From NCBI GenBank assembly GCA_002778195.1, contig PCDI01000001.1, positions 1,143,790 through 1,207,789 of the forward strand: a DNA stretch of 64,000 nt, written 5' to 3'. The DNA is from Raffaelea ambrosiae (taxonomy: Eukaryota > Ascomycota > Sordariomycetes > Ophiostomatales > Ophiostomataceae). Below, one piece after another: positions 45,180-55,450 of this stretch (position 1 is the stretch's first letter; the number at the start of each line of letters is the position of its first letter). The translations under genes and the position numbers were made by a program. The notes beneath the pieces are model-generated. The model did no database searches. It had not been told where the DNA came from and was given only the letters and a program-made list of their open reading frames with translations.

Positions 45180-45910
45180 TTTCGTTCAGAGCGTAGGGTA
45201 TGAGATACTCCGAGGGGGAGGGGGGTGTATCACAGCCGAGCAGAGGGTGCACTTGGTATGCCACCTGTATGGGAGACTGTCGAGAGCAAGACACCAGATG
45301 TCTGGACGTGAAAAGAAAAAAAGAAAGCAAACAAAAGAAAAAGAAAGCAAAGTCGACCGAGACGGACACCGCGTCTTGGAAAAAGGGCATGGCTCATTGG
45401 TCCCATTTTGAATGCACAGCGGCGGGTCGGTGCTGGCAGGGATGGACGGAGCCTGGCGTGCCCGTATCTTCTTGGATGGGCCTCTCGTCGATAAGGCTGC
45501 GGGGAATGATACTGGCTTGTCGACATCCAGCCCGCCCAGCGTCGATAAGCTCGCTAGCCCCTGGCTTTGCCCGCGCCGATGCAACCGCGCGGCCAAGGCT
45601 AGGGTGATTAGAGTTGCCCGCGGTGGACCGCTGGAATCGTTCCACGACGGGAGACCTCTTTGTTCGGGCCCGGTGGGCATGGGGAGGTGGAAAAGCTGGC
45701 GGAAGATAAAAAGATAAACGACGTCCAATCTGGATTGGCAAGCGGCTCTTATCAGAGGACAAAGTCGAGACCCGTCGAGACAGGCGAGGAACAATCGAGA
45801 AACAGTCGGAAAACAGTCGAGACACAGTCGAGACACAGTCGAGAAACAGAAGCAAAGCAACTTCTTCCCACCAGGACTCCTGAATTCGTTCGATTCCTGT
45901 CCTCGCCATC
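45180..45910. promoter_or_regulatory. bidirectional promoter of permease and dioxygenase
   Basis: 731 bp separate the two divergent ATGs. Five GATA cores cluster on the dioxygenase side: GATAAG at 45490-45495 and 45544-45549, GATAA at 45705-45709 and 45713-45717, CTTATC at 45748-45753. Fungal GATA factors (AreA/NIT2 type) bind HGATAR, so nitrogen-linked control is plausible. CGG triplets that could serve the adjacent Zn(II)2Cys6 protein occur (for example CCGCGG near 45619). An 11-bp tandem repeat follows the last GATA site. Confidence 0.6.
45762..45849. repeat. 11-bp degenerate tandem repeat upstream of dioxygenase ATG
   Basis: About eight units around the consensus AGTCGAGACAC; three consecutive copies near 45815-45848 are almost perfect. 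It lies 62 bp before the ATG, probably in the 5' leader or core promoter. Confidence 0.85.
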
Positions 45911-47450
45911 ATGATTGCAAAAGATCCCACGGCTGGAGAGCACGGCACAGAGGCGCCTCTGAAGGCCCCCCTCTATCCCGACTATCTGCGTACGTCGTTG
46001 CCTTGGATTCCCTCCTGCCGGGCGACGCTCGCCAACTGACACCAAGCCAGCACACTATGACCCCCTGGAGAAGGTCGAGCCTGTCGGCCCCTTTGCACAC
46101 GACGAGCCGGGCCTGCGGGCCGACAAGGCGTGCCCCCATCTTCTCCGGGATGCCACCAAAGTCTTTGAGCTGAGCCCGCACTGCGGCACAGAAATCCAAG
46201 GCGTCCAGATTGTCAGTGAGCACCATGTCCGCGGCGGTACGGGGCGTCTGGTCTAACGCAGGGTGTGCTCTTCTAGTCGCAACTGTCCGACGCCGGCCTC
46301 GACGAGATGGCCTATCTCTGCGCCGAGCGGGGATGTCTGGTCTTCCGCGACCAAGAATTCACCAACATTGGATTCGAAGCACAGAAGAAGATTGCCTCGT
46401 GAGTCTCTTCTCCATCGGAACGTGCCCGTTTTTTGCCTGTCCCGATTGCTGACCGCGGCGTTTCGTGACCAGCCACTTTGGTACGTCCTTCCTCTGCATC
46501 GCACCTGGGCTGCGAACCGTCCTGCTCACATGCCACAAGGTCCCCTGCACAAGCACGGCTGGATGCCGCATCCAAAAGAAGGGCCCGTCGAGTTTGTCAT
46601 TGTGTATGACTCGAAGGAGTGAGTTTTTTTTTTTTTTTTGTCCCACCACAGATGACCATGCCACTGGACTCTACGGCGCATACTAAACTGTCCCCCCAGT
46701 GACTTGCGCATCCGGAAATCGTGGTCGAGAAAGAGTCCCATCCAGTTCCACGTGGACCAGTCCCCCGAGTCGCAGCCGCCCGGCCTGACATTCTTCTGCA
46801 TGCTCGAGTCGCCTCCCGGCTCCGGGGGTGACACCATCATTTCCAGTGTGCGTGTAGACGAACATGGAGTCCAAGATCACAAAGAAAAGAAGAAAAAAAG
46901 AAAAAGAAAGAAAAAGGAAAAAAAACTAATCTGTTGCTAGATGTACCGGGCCTTTGACCGTCTCTCGCCGTCGTTCCGCACGCGCCTCGAGGGTCTGACG
47001 GCCATCCACACCACGGCCAACCCCATTGCGCGGGAGATCCGCGACAACGGCGACTTGGCCGTGCTGCGCCGTCCCATCACCAAGTCGGTGCACCCCGTCG
47101 TGACCGTCCACCCCGTGACGGGCCGCAAGTCCCTGTTTGTCAACTCGTCCTACACCCAGCGCATCAGCGGGTGGGACGACGAGGAGTCCGACATGCTGCT
47201 TCGCTTCTTGTTCGACCACGTCAACCGGGGCCAGGACTTTGCCTGCCGGGTGCGCTACGAGCCCGGCACCGTGGTCGTGTGGGACCAGCGCTGCACCCAG
47301 CATTCGCAGACCCTGGACTACGAGCCGGGCGGACGGCGCCACGCCTTCCGGCTGACGCCGCTGGCCAACGTGCCGATCCCGAGCAAGGTCGAGGAGGACG
47401 ACGGGGAGTGTGCCCGGGACGAGGGCCGTGTCCTGCTGAACCTGTGCTAG
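45911..47450 (+). CDS. TauD/Jlp1-type alpha-ketoglutarate-dependent dioxygenase
   Basis: Seven exons: 45911-45989, 46051-46211, 46277-46398, 46473-46480, 46540-46618, 46700-46847, 46941-47450; 368 aa. Exon 4 is only 8 nt and is needed to read SHFGPLHKHG. Iron ligands are His167 and Asp169 in FHVDQSPESQPPG and His320 in TQHSQTLDYEPGG; Arg336 in RRHAFRLTP binds 2-oxoglutarate. LCAERGCLVFRDQEF is the typical early strand. Family members oxidise taurine, other sulfonates (yeast Jlp1), alkyl sulfates or xanthine-like compounds, releasing sulfite or an aldehyde. Divergent from the Dal5-type permease, so uptake and cleavage of one compound is likely. Cytosolic enzyme expected. Family certain; substrate not proven. 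Confidence 0.93.
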
Positions 47451-48479
47451 ACCAAGCCCAGGACAAAAAAAGTATTGTTTCTTTTCTTTTTTTCCTTTTT
47501 TGTTTCTCGTGTAGCTCAGCCAGTCCCGCGTTCGGCCGGGCCGTATATAGAGGGCAAGTCAAAACGAATACGAACATCCTCTTTCTTCCGGAGGGCTGAA
47601 TAACAAGGCTGTGCGTGTGTGGTTTCGAATCCCCTCTCCCCCTCGAGCGACTGTGATTCTCGTTTGCATTGAGGGAGACGTAGAGGGGAAATAGATAGCC
47701 AGCGTATGACGATATGCAGGGAGTGTCGCAGTGAAGCGGCAAGGGGGAGCAGAGATCATCCCTCTGTGGGGGGGGCGATATCGAGAGACCAATATATTTT
47801 GTGCCGTTGTGTAGCCTCTCGATCCCATCAACGGACCCACCCATTGGCCACGGGATTGTGTATTAGCACTAGGTTCAGCCTCGGCTCGTATGAGCTTGAT
47901 ACTCTTTCCTTTCTTGGCTTTGCGTATTCTGGGCGGACGTTGCCTGCCTGTGTGACTGGACCCATGTGCGCGTGCCTGCAGAGGATCGCCCACCATCCAT
48001 CCGAACCACTCTACTTGCAACGGCTCTTGCTCGCGCACACTCGTACCAGACCTCGCGACGGTGTGCACTGGCAAGCTGCCGGCCCGTGAGGAGATCGTGT
48101 GCGCGTGGCATGCCGTGCAGATGCCAGTTCTGCCAGTTGGGCTGTCGCGGGCCTTGCCTATATAACGAACATTGTTCATTCTTGTGCCGCCAAAGGCCCC
48201 GGATGAGAGAATGCAATCTTGAGCATTGGACACGCCAAAGACAATCCAGAGGAACAGACAACGTGGTGACCAGCACTCCCGAGTCAAGCCACATTCTCCG
48301 GCCCTCGGTTTTGTTTTCTTATTCTTATTCTTATTCTTTTTCTCCGTTTCTCTTCACGACCAATCCTTTGCTGTGATATTCAGGCGACGAACGAGCCTTG
48401 TGCTGCATCCGTCCTCGTTCTTTCTTTCCTTCTTGATCCATCCCTCTCGATTGTCATCACTGATCTGTCCCGACGCGCC
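47451..48479. other. intergenic, no gene seen
   Basis: 3' region of the dioxygenase and promoter of the next gene. T-rich near both ends; no recognisable frame. Confidence 0.6.
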
Positions 48480-49414
48480 ATGTCTCTCTCCGAAGCAAGC
48501 ACCAGCGAGGAGAAGACCGCCCACGAGTCTTTGCAACCAGCGCGGCGGTATCGGGGACGATGCATCGGCCTCGCCATTTCGGCACTCGTCCTGTGTGTCA
48601 TACTCGTTGCGAGTGTGTGTGCCTTTGTCGGCTCCAGTGCTGGGAAGACGCCGCCGCCGGGGAAGAGTGACAACAGCACGGCGACGGGAAGAACGAGGCA
48701 ACATTCTCCCCACATCCTCAACCGAGACACCAATGATTTTGGGCCCTATGCTGCTATTCCGGAAGGTCTACCCGACCCGCGGCCGGCCCCCGACTCCTTC
48801 GTATGGAATAGGGGAGAAGGCGGGCCCTACTACTACGGGCCTTACAGTATGTTTTCCTCGGTCTCTCTCTCTATTTTTCTTTTTCTTTTTTTTATCTCGC
48901 TTCCTCGGCTCTCTTGATTCAAGCCGTTCGCTTCCCCCCCCCCCTCGGGCACATTTTGCTCCAGAGCACCTTTTCTTTCTCCTTTCGAATCCCCCCTCTT
49001 TCCATTTTCTAATATGACCATCTCTTTCTTTTCCAAGCCTACTTTTGCGGCGTCTTTCACACGGCCAACTATGCCAGTCTTAACATATTTCGCGGGCTCC
49101 GCCAGCCGAACGAGACGATCAGCTTGCGGCCCCACGACTGCTACCGCGCCCATTGCAGAGACACCTCCGCTGTCTATGTCTGCAACGACAATGACCATGA
49201 GATCAAGGTCAACGGCGATCAAATTGGCTATTTGGCCATATACATGAACGGCCTTTGCTGCCGCACGAAAATCAAATCTGGACAGATCTTCCATCCGGAC
49301 AAGTGGAACGTTGTGGTGGCGTACGGCAACTGCCGTCACAGCGACCAAGAGGGACCGGCGACGTTCGGGACGACCAATGGAGGTGTGAACGGGGTGTGCC
49401 TTCCCCCAAAGTGA
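48480..49414 (+). CDS. single-pass membrane protein with cysteine-rich outer domain, unknown function
   Basis: Two exons, 48480-48846 and 49038-49414 (191-bp intron, donor GTATGT), 247 aa. Residues 1-27 are hydrophilic with basic residues just before a hydrophobic helix (about 28-50, CIGLAISALVLCVILVASVC), so an Nin/Cout type II topology or an uncleaved signal anchor is predicted. After a Ser/Thr/Pro-rich linker comes a compact domain, GPYTYFCGVFHTANYASL to GVCLPPK, with eight cysteines (including one CC pair) and the segment GDQIGYLAIYMNGLCC. An even cysteine number in an extracellular domain suggests four disulfides. I do not recognise the family. The splice model is supported by one continuous domain across the junction. 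Confidence 0.78.
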
Positions 49415-49891
49415 GATGAATGAGGGTACAAAAGAAATTGTCTTGTTGTACTCCGTGGGGTTTTTTTTTTTTTTTTTTTTTTCTCTCTCATGGCTGGACC
49501 TCAATATGTTTTCACTTCGCTTGAATGAACCTGCTTTGATGTTTCTTTCTTTCTTTGTCTCCTGCTATGCGCCTGGTTAGCCAACTCGGTTGTAGTCTAC
49601 GAAGTAGAAGCAATCCCCAATGTGTGTATCATATGAGGGGAGCACGTGGGGCACCATATGACAAATCGTCCACGACACTTCTTGGCCGAGCTCTCGGAAG
49701 ATTCTCTTGGCCAGGGGCAAGAAAAGCTTGCTACACTGTCTTCAGTGGCCGACTGGGGTTCAACCTGAGTTGCGTGGAGAATCAGTGCGAAAGAGGAGGG
49801 AGAATAGAAGAGAGTGAGAGCGATAAGAAAAATGTCATAATTGGACAAGAGTAGATATATATGAAAAGAGATAGGAAAAAAAATCTGGGGT

Positions 49892-49956
<65 letters not shown>

Positions 49957-50409
49957 TTTCTTCTTTTTTTTTGGTCTCATGTACCGTCTCTCATTATCTG
50001 TTCAAAGAGTTCTAAAGTAAATAAATAAAAAGGCCTTCTGTCAAAACCCAGCAACTGCTGCGGGGATCTGCTGGATATGAATGTTGCGTCGAGCGATCTT
50101 TTTCTATGATCTAATGTTGCAGTTATGGTCTTTTTCGTGGATCTGTTTTTTTTTGTCTACCCCCTCTGACATACCCCTGACATATGCAAAAGCCCGCCGG
50201 AACCCCGACAAAAGAAACAATAAAAAAATAGAAAAGAGCAACAAGATTATAATGAAACACCCAAAAGATTGTAACCCAAATATATGTACGTATATGGACG
50301 TGTATGCGCTTTGTATGCGCTTTTGCATATGCATGTCTGTCGTGTCGTCTTGGGCGTGCTTTGCAACGGCCACCTGTAACCAAGAAAATGTCGCCAGAAC
50401 ATTCGCATT
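49415..50409. other. convergent intergenic region, no gene seen
   Basis: Holds the 3' ends of the membrane protein gene and ADE4. Two long T runs (49461-49482 and 49893-49935) and a CTTTTT repeat. Confidence 0.6.
49893..49961. repeat. poly-T (43) followed by (CTTTTT)n
   Basis: Longest homopolymer in the window, continuing into four to five CTTTTT units. Confidence 0.95.
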
Positions 50410-53343
50410 TCAAGATCTGGCGGCAAAGTTGTAAAGACTGCACCACCGTTAGCAAGATTGAACATCCATCCACAACAAGCACCATGAAACGCTCTAACAC
50501 ACCTCACGTCCTCCTGGTATTCTGGCCGGATGGCCACGTTCACGGGGCCGCTGCTGGCCACCAGCATGCCGCCCGAACCATTGGTCTCGTCGTCGCCCAT
50601 CGCATCGCTCTTCCGCTTCTTGGTCCCGTTTCGGTTCGCCCGCTCGCGGTTGGAGCGCTCAAAGTACTCGACCGGCACGGGGGTCTTGTACTTGCCGCAG
50701 AAGACGCCAACCTCAAAGTCCTGGACGCGGCTGTTGCCGTCGGCGGCTTCGATGCAGGCCTCCTTGAGGTCCTCCAGGGTCTGGAAGATGAGGTCGTCGC
50801 AGCGGATGACGCGGGTCATCTCCTGCAGGGTTTTGCCATGGGCGAGGAGTTCTGGAGAAAAGCGTTAGTCGCAGGTCTCGTGGCAGAGATGTGGGCTCAT
50901 GTCGGGGAACGTACGAGCCGGGTCTGCAAGGTCGATCCCGTGCTAGAGTTTTGATTGGTTAGCAGTGATGGATTGCTTTTGTCAGGTCCCAGAGAGTGCT
51001 CGGGCCAGCAAACTCACAATATGCGCATGCGCAATTTCAGGGCTGCAAGACACGAGGATGATCTTCTTGGCAGCGCACTCCTTGACCATTTGCACCTGTC
51101 GAATCCGCCAGTCAGCATCGTTTCGTCGTCAATCCAATTGGTGCGTTTGTGCGCGGGTGAATTGGGTGCAGCAAAAAAACATACAATCTCGCGCGACGTC
51201 GTTCCTCGCACAATGCTGTCGTCCACCAAGCACACAACCTTGCCCTTGAACTCGGAAGCAATCGGCGAGAGCTTCCGACGCACACTCTTTTGTCTTGCCT
51301 TCTGACCAGGCAGCTGTTGTCGAAGCAGTCAGCACTTACACACACACACAAAAAAACACAAAAACACCACGCCACCACTTTGCTCTTGCTGCGACAGTTG
51401 GACACTCACAATAAATGTGCGGTAGACATAGCGGTTCTTGACAAACGCATTGGAAAACGGCTTGTCCAGCTGTTTCGCCAACATGGCGGCAGCCGTGTTG
51501 CTGGTCTACCATGGTTATGCACGTCAGCATGCATGCATTATTTTGACGTGTAAGTCGGGTTCCCAAACCGGGAAGTTTCTTACCTCAGGTATTGGGATGA
51601 CTTTTTTTTCGTGTGTTTGGTTAGCACTTGGGATCACTCTCCAATAGAAATAGAGAACGGCTCTCCGCTACTCACCAACATCGATGTTCTTGATACCATC
51701 CTCTCCCAGCACCTTTCGCATCCGGTTGGCCAGCTTGAGGCCCATGTTCTGGCGGCTGCGGTGGACAGAAATACCGTCGATGCAGCTGTCTGGCCGCGCA
51801 AAGTAGATGTACTCGAACTGGAAGGTTGTGAGTATGTATGTTTATCTGATTGGGGGGCTTTTTTTTCTTTTTTTTTTAAACGTAAAGAGAAACGTAAAGA
51901 GAAAATGCTTACAAGATCAGGCGTGTACGATTTTGGCTCAACCACTTGGCAGAACTGAGGAACGCCACCCTTCTGGATGAAGACGGCCTGGCCGGGCAGG
52001 ATGTCAATGATGTCCTTGAAGCCAAGCTGGGTCAGAGCGATCGACTCGGAAGCCATGAAATAGTCGGTGGCGCCAGGAAGCGTCTCAGATGGCCGAGAAC
52101 CCATGCACAGAGGGCGAATGCCGTTCTCATCCCTACAGGTGTCGCAATGTGTCAGTCCACGGCGAGTTGCTTCAGCAACACAAGAGAACCCAGCAGTTGC
52201 TACGCAGCACGCACCGAAATCCGAGGATACCGAAACCGGCCAGCATGGCCGTGCAGGCAAAGGCGCCGTGGCAACGCTTGTACACCTCGCGCAGGGCAAT
52301 GAAGACGTCCTCGACGTTGGCGCGGGCCTTGCCCAGCTCGCTGAGGGCGTGGGCGAAAATATTGAGCCTGGAGGGGACCCAGGTGTTAGCAAAACGTGGA
52401 AAAAAGACCGCGTATCCCACCACTGTCAGGGCAGTTCTCACAGGAGCTCCGAGTCCGAGTCGGTGTTGACGTGGCGCCGGGCCTCGTTGTCCAGAAAGCG
52501 GACAAGATCGGGGGTGTTGACCAGGTTGCCGTTCACACTCATGGACAGGCCGTATGGGGCGTTGACAAAGAACGGCTGCGCCTCCGATCTGTGGATTCAA
52601 AGATCGATCAGTGTTTACGTCTCCAAAACGAGGGGTCGTGGGGGTGCCTAGGCTTCGGGCCGAGCTTACGCGGATGAGGTACCGGCCGTGGGATACCGCA
52701 GATGGGAGATTCTGGACACCGACACTGTCAGCTTCGTCTGCTTCCTCATTTCTCCTTTCTCTCGTTGCCGGGCTCGGGACCGACGGCCGTCTTACCCCAT
52801 GAATCCGGGCAGGTCGGCTGTGCGGCGGCCCTCGTCAAAAACCTTGGCAGCCATGCCGTTGCCCTTGCATTGGTAGACCCGGCCACCCTGGCACACGGCA
52901 ATCCCGGCAGCATCTTGACCACGCTATGCATTCCCTTTGCGTCAGCATGTCTCGTTTTTTTTTTACTTTATCTTTGTTCTGCTCTTCTTGTTCTTCTTCG
53001 CTCGTCCACACACTCTCCTCCTCGCGGATATGTGTTTCTGGACCATGCCGTCACTTTGCGGGACATCTTCGTTGCGCAGGAAAGGGGGACTGACATGTTG
53101 AAGGTAGTACAGAGACTCGTGCAGGTCGACGGCGGCCGAGGAGGCGTGGACGTCGCCCAACTGTTCACAAAAAATCAGTATGTGTTCGGCTGTCGGCCAC
53201 GACATCCCGCGAATTTTTTTTTTTTTAACTCGTGGGCCTCTTTTTTCTCGCTTGTCTCTTGTATGCGCCGCCGGCAGATGCGCGCATATCTGGGCGCACA
53301 ACAGACAGACTGTACATACCAGAATAGCTGACACACCACACAT
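50410..53343 (-). CDS. ADE4: amidophosphoribosyltransferase (glutamine PRPP amidotransferase)
   Basis: Fifteen exons: 53343-53320, 53160-53095, 52923-52796, 52711-52670, 52588-52442, 52367-52215, 52132-51913, 51817-51676, 51600-51584, 51505-51410, 51313-51185, 51095-51018, 50942-50915, 50851-50503, 50437-50410; 548 aa. First committed step of purine synthesis: PRPP + glutamine to phosphoribosylamine. MCGVSAIL supplies the N-terminal nucleophile Cys2; [27 protein letters not shown] and [11 protein letters not shown] are the glutaminase domain; [19 protein letters not shown] starts the transferase half; [15 protein letters not shown] (371-385) is the PRPP loop. All junctions are GT-AG and in phase. 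The end [12 protein letters not shown] comes from a last exon of 28 nt behind a CTAAC branch site. Exon 9 is 17 nt. Identity very sure; the weakest junction is exon 13/14, which reads PAQLLAHG. Confidence 0.95.
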
Positions 53344-54083
53344 TGTGTCACACGCCAGTCGTTGGATGCTCAAACAGAAAAAAAAAAAGAACGGAATGGG
53401 CGTGTGTGTGTTTGCGACCACAGTTGGACTCCGGCAAAGGGAATGCGACAGCCGGAGTGGCAGGAAGAAGGGGGTCCTGGGAAGTGCGCAATTGGCGAAT
53501 TGCCGGCAATAAAAAAAAAACTATGGGAATTTTTAGACTTATCGATAAGCAAAAATGTTCACACACGCGCGCGCACACACACAAGACGAGCTGCCCCATA
53601 AAAAAATAACAACTAAATGTAACGTCTGATTGGTAGAAAGCGCGCCCCCACTCTTGCTAGTTACGGCCTATCTGCCACCGGTGTCGCAGGTGCCGCAGAA
53701 AACGGAAGGCACGGACGGCCCTAGCTCGTTCTTTCCCACCCTTTGGCGGCGAAAAGCAAACACCTCGTGAGACTTGGCAACATCACCAGGGGCTAGCCAA
53801 ACCAATATGTATTCATTGTCCACACAAATTATGATTAAAAGGGAATCGACAAGTACAGTCCATTAGAAGGATCGAGTCGCTATGACATGATGACGAATGT
53901 ACAAAGCAATCAATCCATACAAATCCAACAAAAATGCAACAAGTAACCATGCAACAAAAATTCGGCAAAGATCCAACAAAAATTCAGCAGTTCCATATGG
54001 TTCTCTTTCTGGTCTGGCAATTTGGATAGTACTGCTGTTCGGATATAAGAAAACAATGCCTCGCTGGGGCCTCAACCACCCTC
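53344..54083. other. intergenic, no gene seen
   Basis: ADE4 promoter and the 3' side of the next minus-strand gene. A CA-rich run near 53560-53583 and an AAC/AAAATTC-like repeat near 53920-53990. Confidence 0.6.
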
Positions 54084-55450
54084 TTAAGCCAGCTCGTGAG
54101 GAGTCGCTGTCGTGGTCTCGGGCATTTCGCTGATGACTGGCGGAGCCGGCGTCATCGGGCTGGGGCTCTTGGCATATTGGGACTGTGAGTCTTTATACTG
54201 GCCGTACATGTCGCTGTAATTTGCCGACGGCGCCTGCGAAGCCGAATACGTGGGACTGACTGGTACGGCCGCCATGGGAATCGAGGCCGCGCCGCCGCCG
54301 TATGCCGCCCCTTGTGGTGCGGGTGAATAGCCCGGAGGCGGATTGGCCGTGGCTGCCGCATCCATCGCCGTGGCCTGGTTTCTCTTGCGGCGGCGGAGGA
54401 AGAAGAGGAGGCCAGCGAGGAGGAGGATGATGGGGACGCCCACGCCGACACCCACGCCGACACCCGCCTTGGCACCGGAGCTGAGACCGGAGGAGCCGGT
54501 GGAGGCAGCCGAGGTGGTGCTCGCCGGGGAGGACCCAGTGGCGGTGGCCGCCGGAGACGACGTCGTAGAGGCGGCCACAGAGGAAGCCAAGGTGGAGGAA
54601 GACGGCGACGACGTAGAAGAAGAGGAAGACGAGGATGTCGAAGCCACCACGCCCACGGTGGTCAACACGGTAGGTTTGGCTGTTGTTTCTTGTCAGTACT
54701 GGAGATGAGAGAGGGCCCGAAGAGGCCTCAGGTGAGAGGACTCGAAGACAACACAGAGCTGAAAGAAGCCAACCAAAACGCGTGAAATACACTGAATGGG
54801 GAGACATGGACACCCAAACAGTAAAAATAAAAAAAACAATATCAAACCACTTGGGGACGTGGGAAAATTGTCTCACCGGCAAAATCAATCAGTTCATAGC
54901 CCGTGCTGCAGTTGTCCTCGCCGTGGCCGTCGCTGACGCAGTAAAACTCGGTGCTGGAACTGGGACACTTGGCGACGCCGTTGCCGCCGGCGAGGTTGTC
55001 GGTATCCTCGTCGACGCAGACGCTCGGGCAGTTGCTGCTGCGCCAGGAGGAGTCGGTGCAGGAGCCGCGGACGTAAGTGGTCGCGCCGTCCTTTTGCAGC
55101 TCGTCACCCGTGGCCTGGCACAGAAAGTACTGGGAGCTCACGCCATAGCAGGCATAGCCGGTGCCGCAGCAGGCGGACTCGTCGGTCTCATCGGTGCAGG
55201 GGACATCGTTGGCGGAGGAGCCGTCCGGGTAGTAGCAGACGGCGACGGCGGTGGGCAGTCGAGAGGGGATGACCGTGGCGGCCACGAGGAGGGTGAGGAG
55301 GAGAGACAGCGACGATCTTCTGCGAACCACGGATCTTGGTGGTGGCCTTGACCTTGACGCCGATGGGTGGTGTGGCTGTTGTTGTTTTTGTTGTTGTTGT
55401 TGTGCCTTCCGGTTGGAGGCTGGATTGGCTGGGGGGTTCTGAGCTTGCAT
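54084..55450 (-). CDS. surface protein: Cys-rich ectodomain, Ser/Thr stalk, one TM helix
   Basis: Two exons, 55450-54877 and 54679-54084 (197-bp intron), 389 aa. A basic, Gln-rich leader of about 45 residues precedes a hydrophobic stretch (SLLLTLLVAATVI, about 48-61) that should act as signal sequence. The ectodomain (CYYPDGSSANDVPC to YELIDFAG) is rich in Cys. A Ser/Thr/Ala stalk, likely O-glycosylated, follows, then KAGVGVGVGVGVPIILLLAG LLFF (about 268-287) and a cytosolic tail starting RRRKR with a Pro/Tyr-rich end. This layout is common in ascomycete plasma-membrane wall-sensor-like proteins (Wsc/Mid2-like architecture), but I see no WSC signature. Function unknown; the architecture is clear. 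Confidence 0.85.

Noticed and set aside
47610..47640. tRNA-like GGTTTCGAATCCCC
   Set aside because: The stem does not pair and no cloverleaf is possible; chance match in the dioxygenase 3' region.
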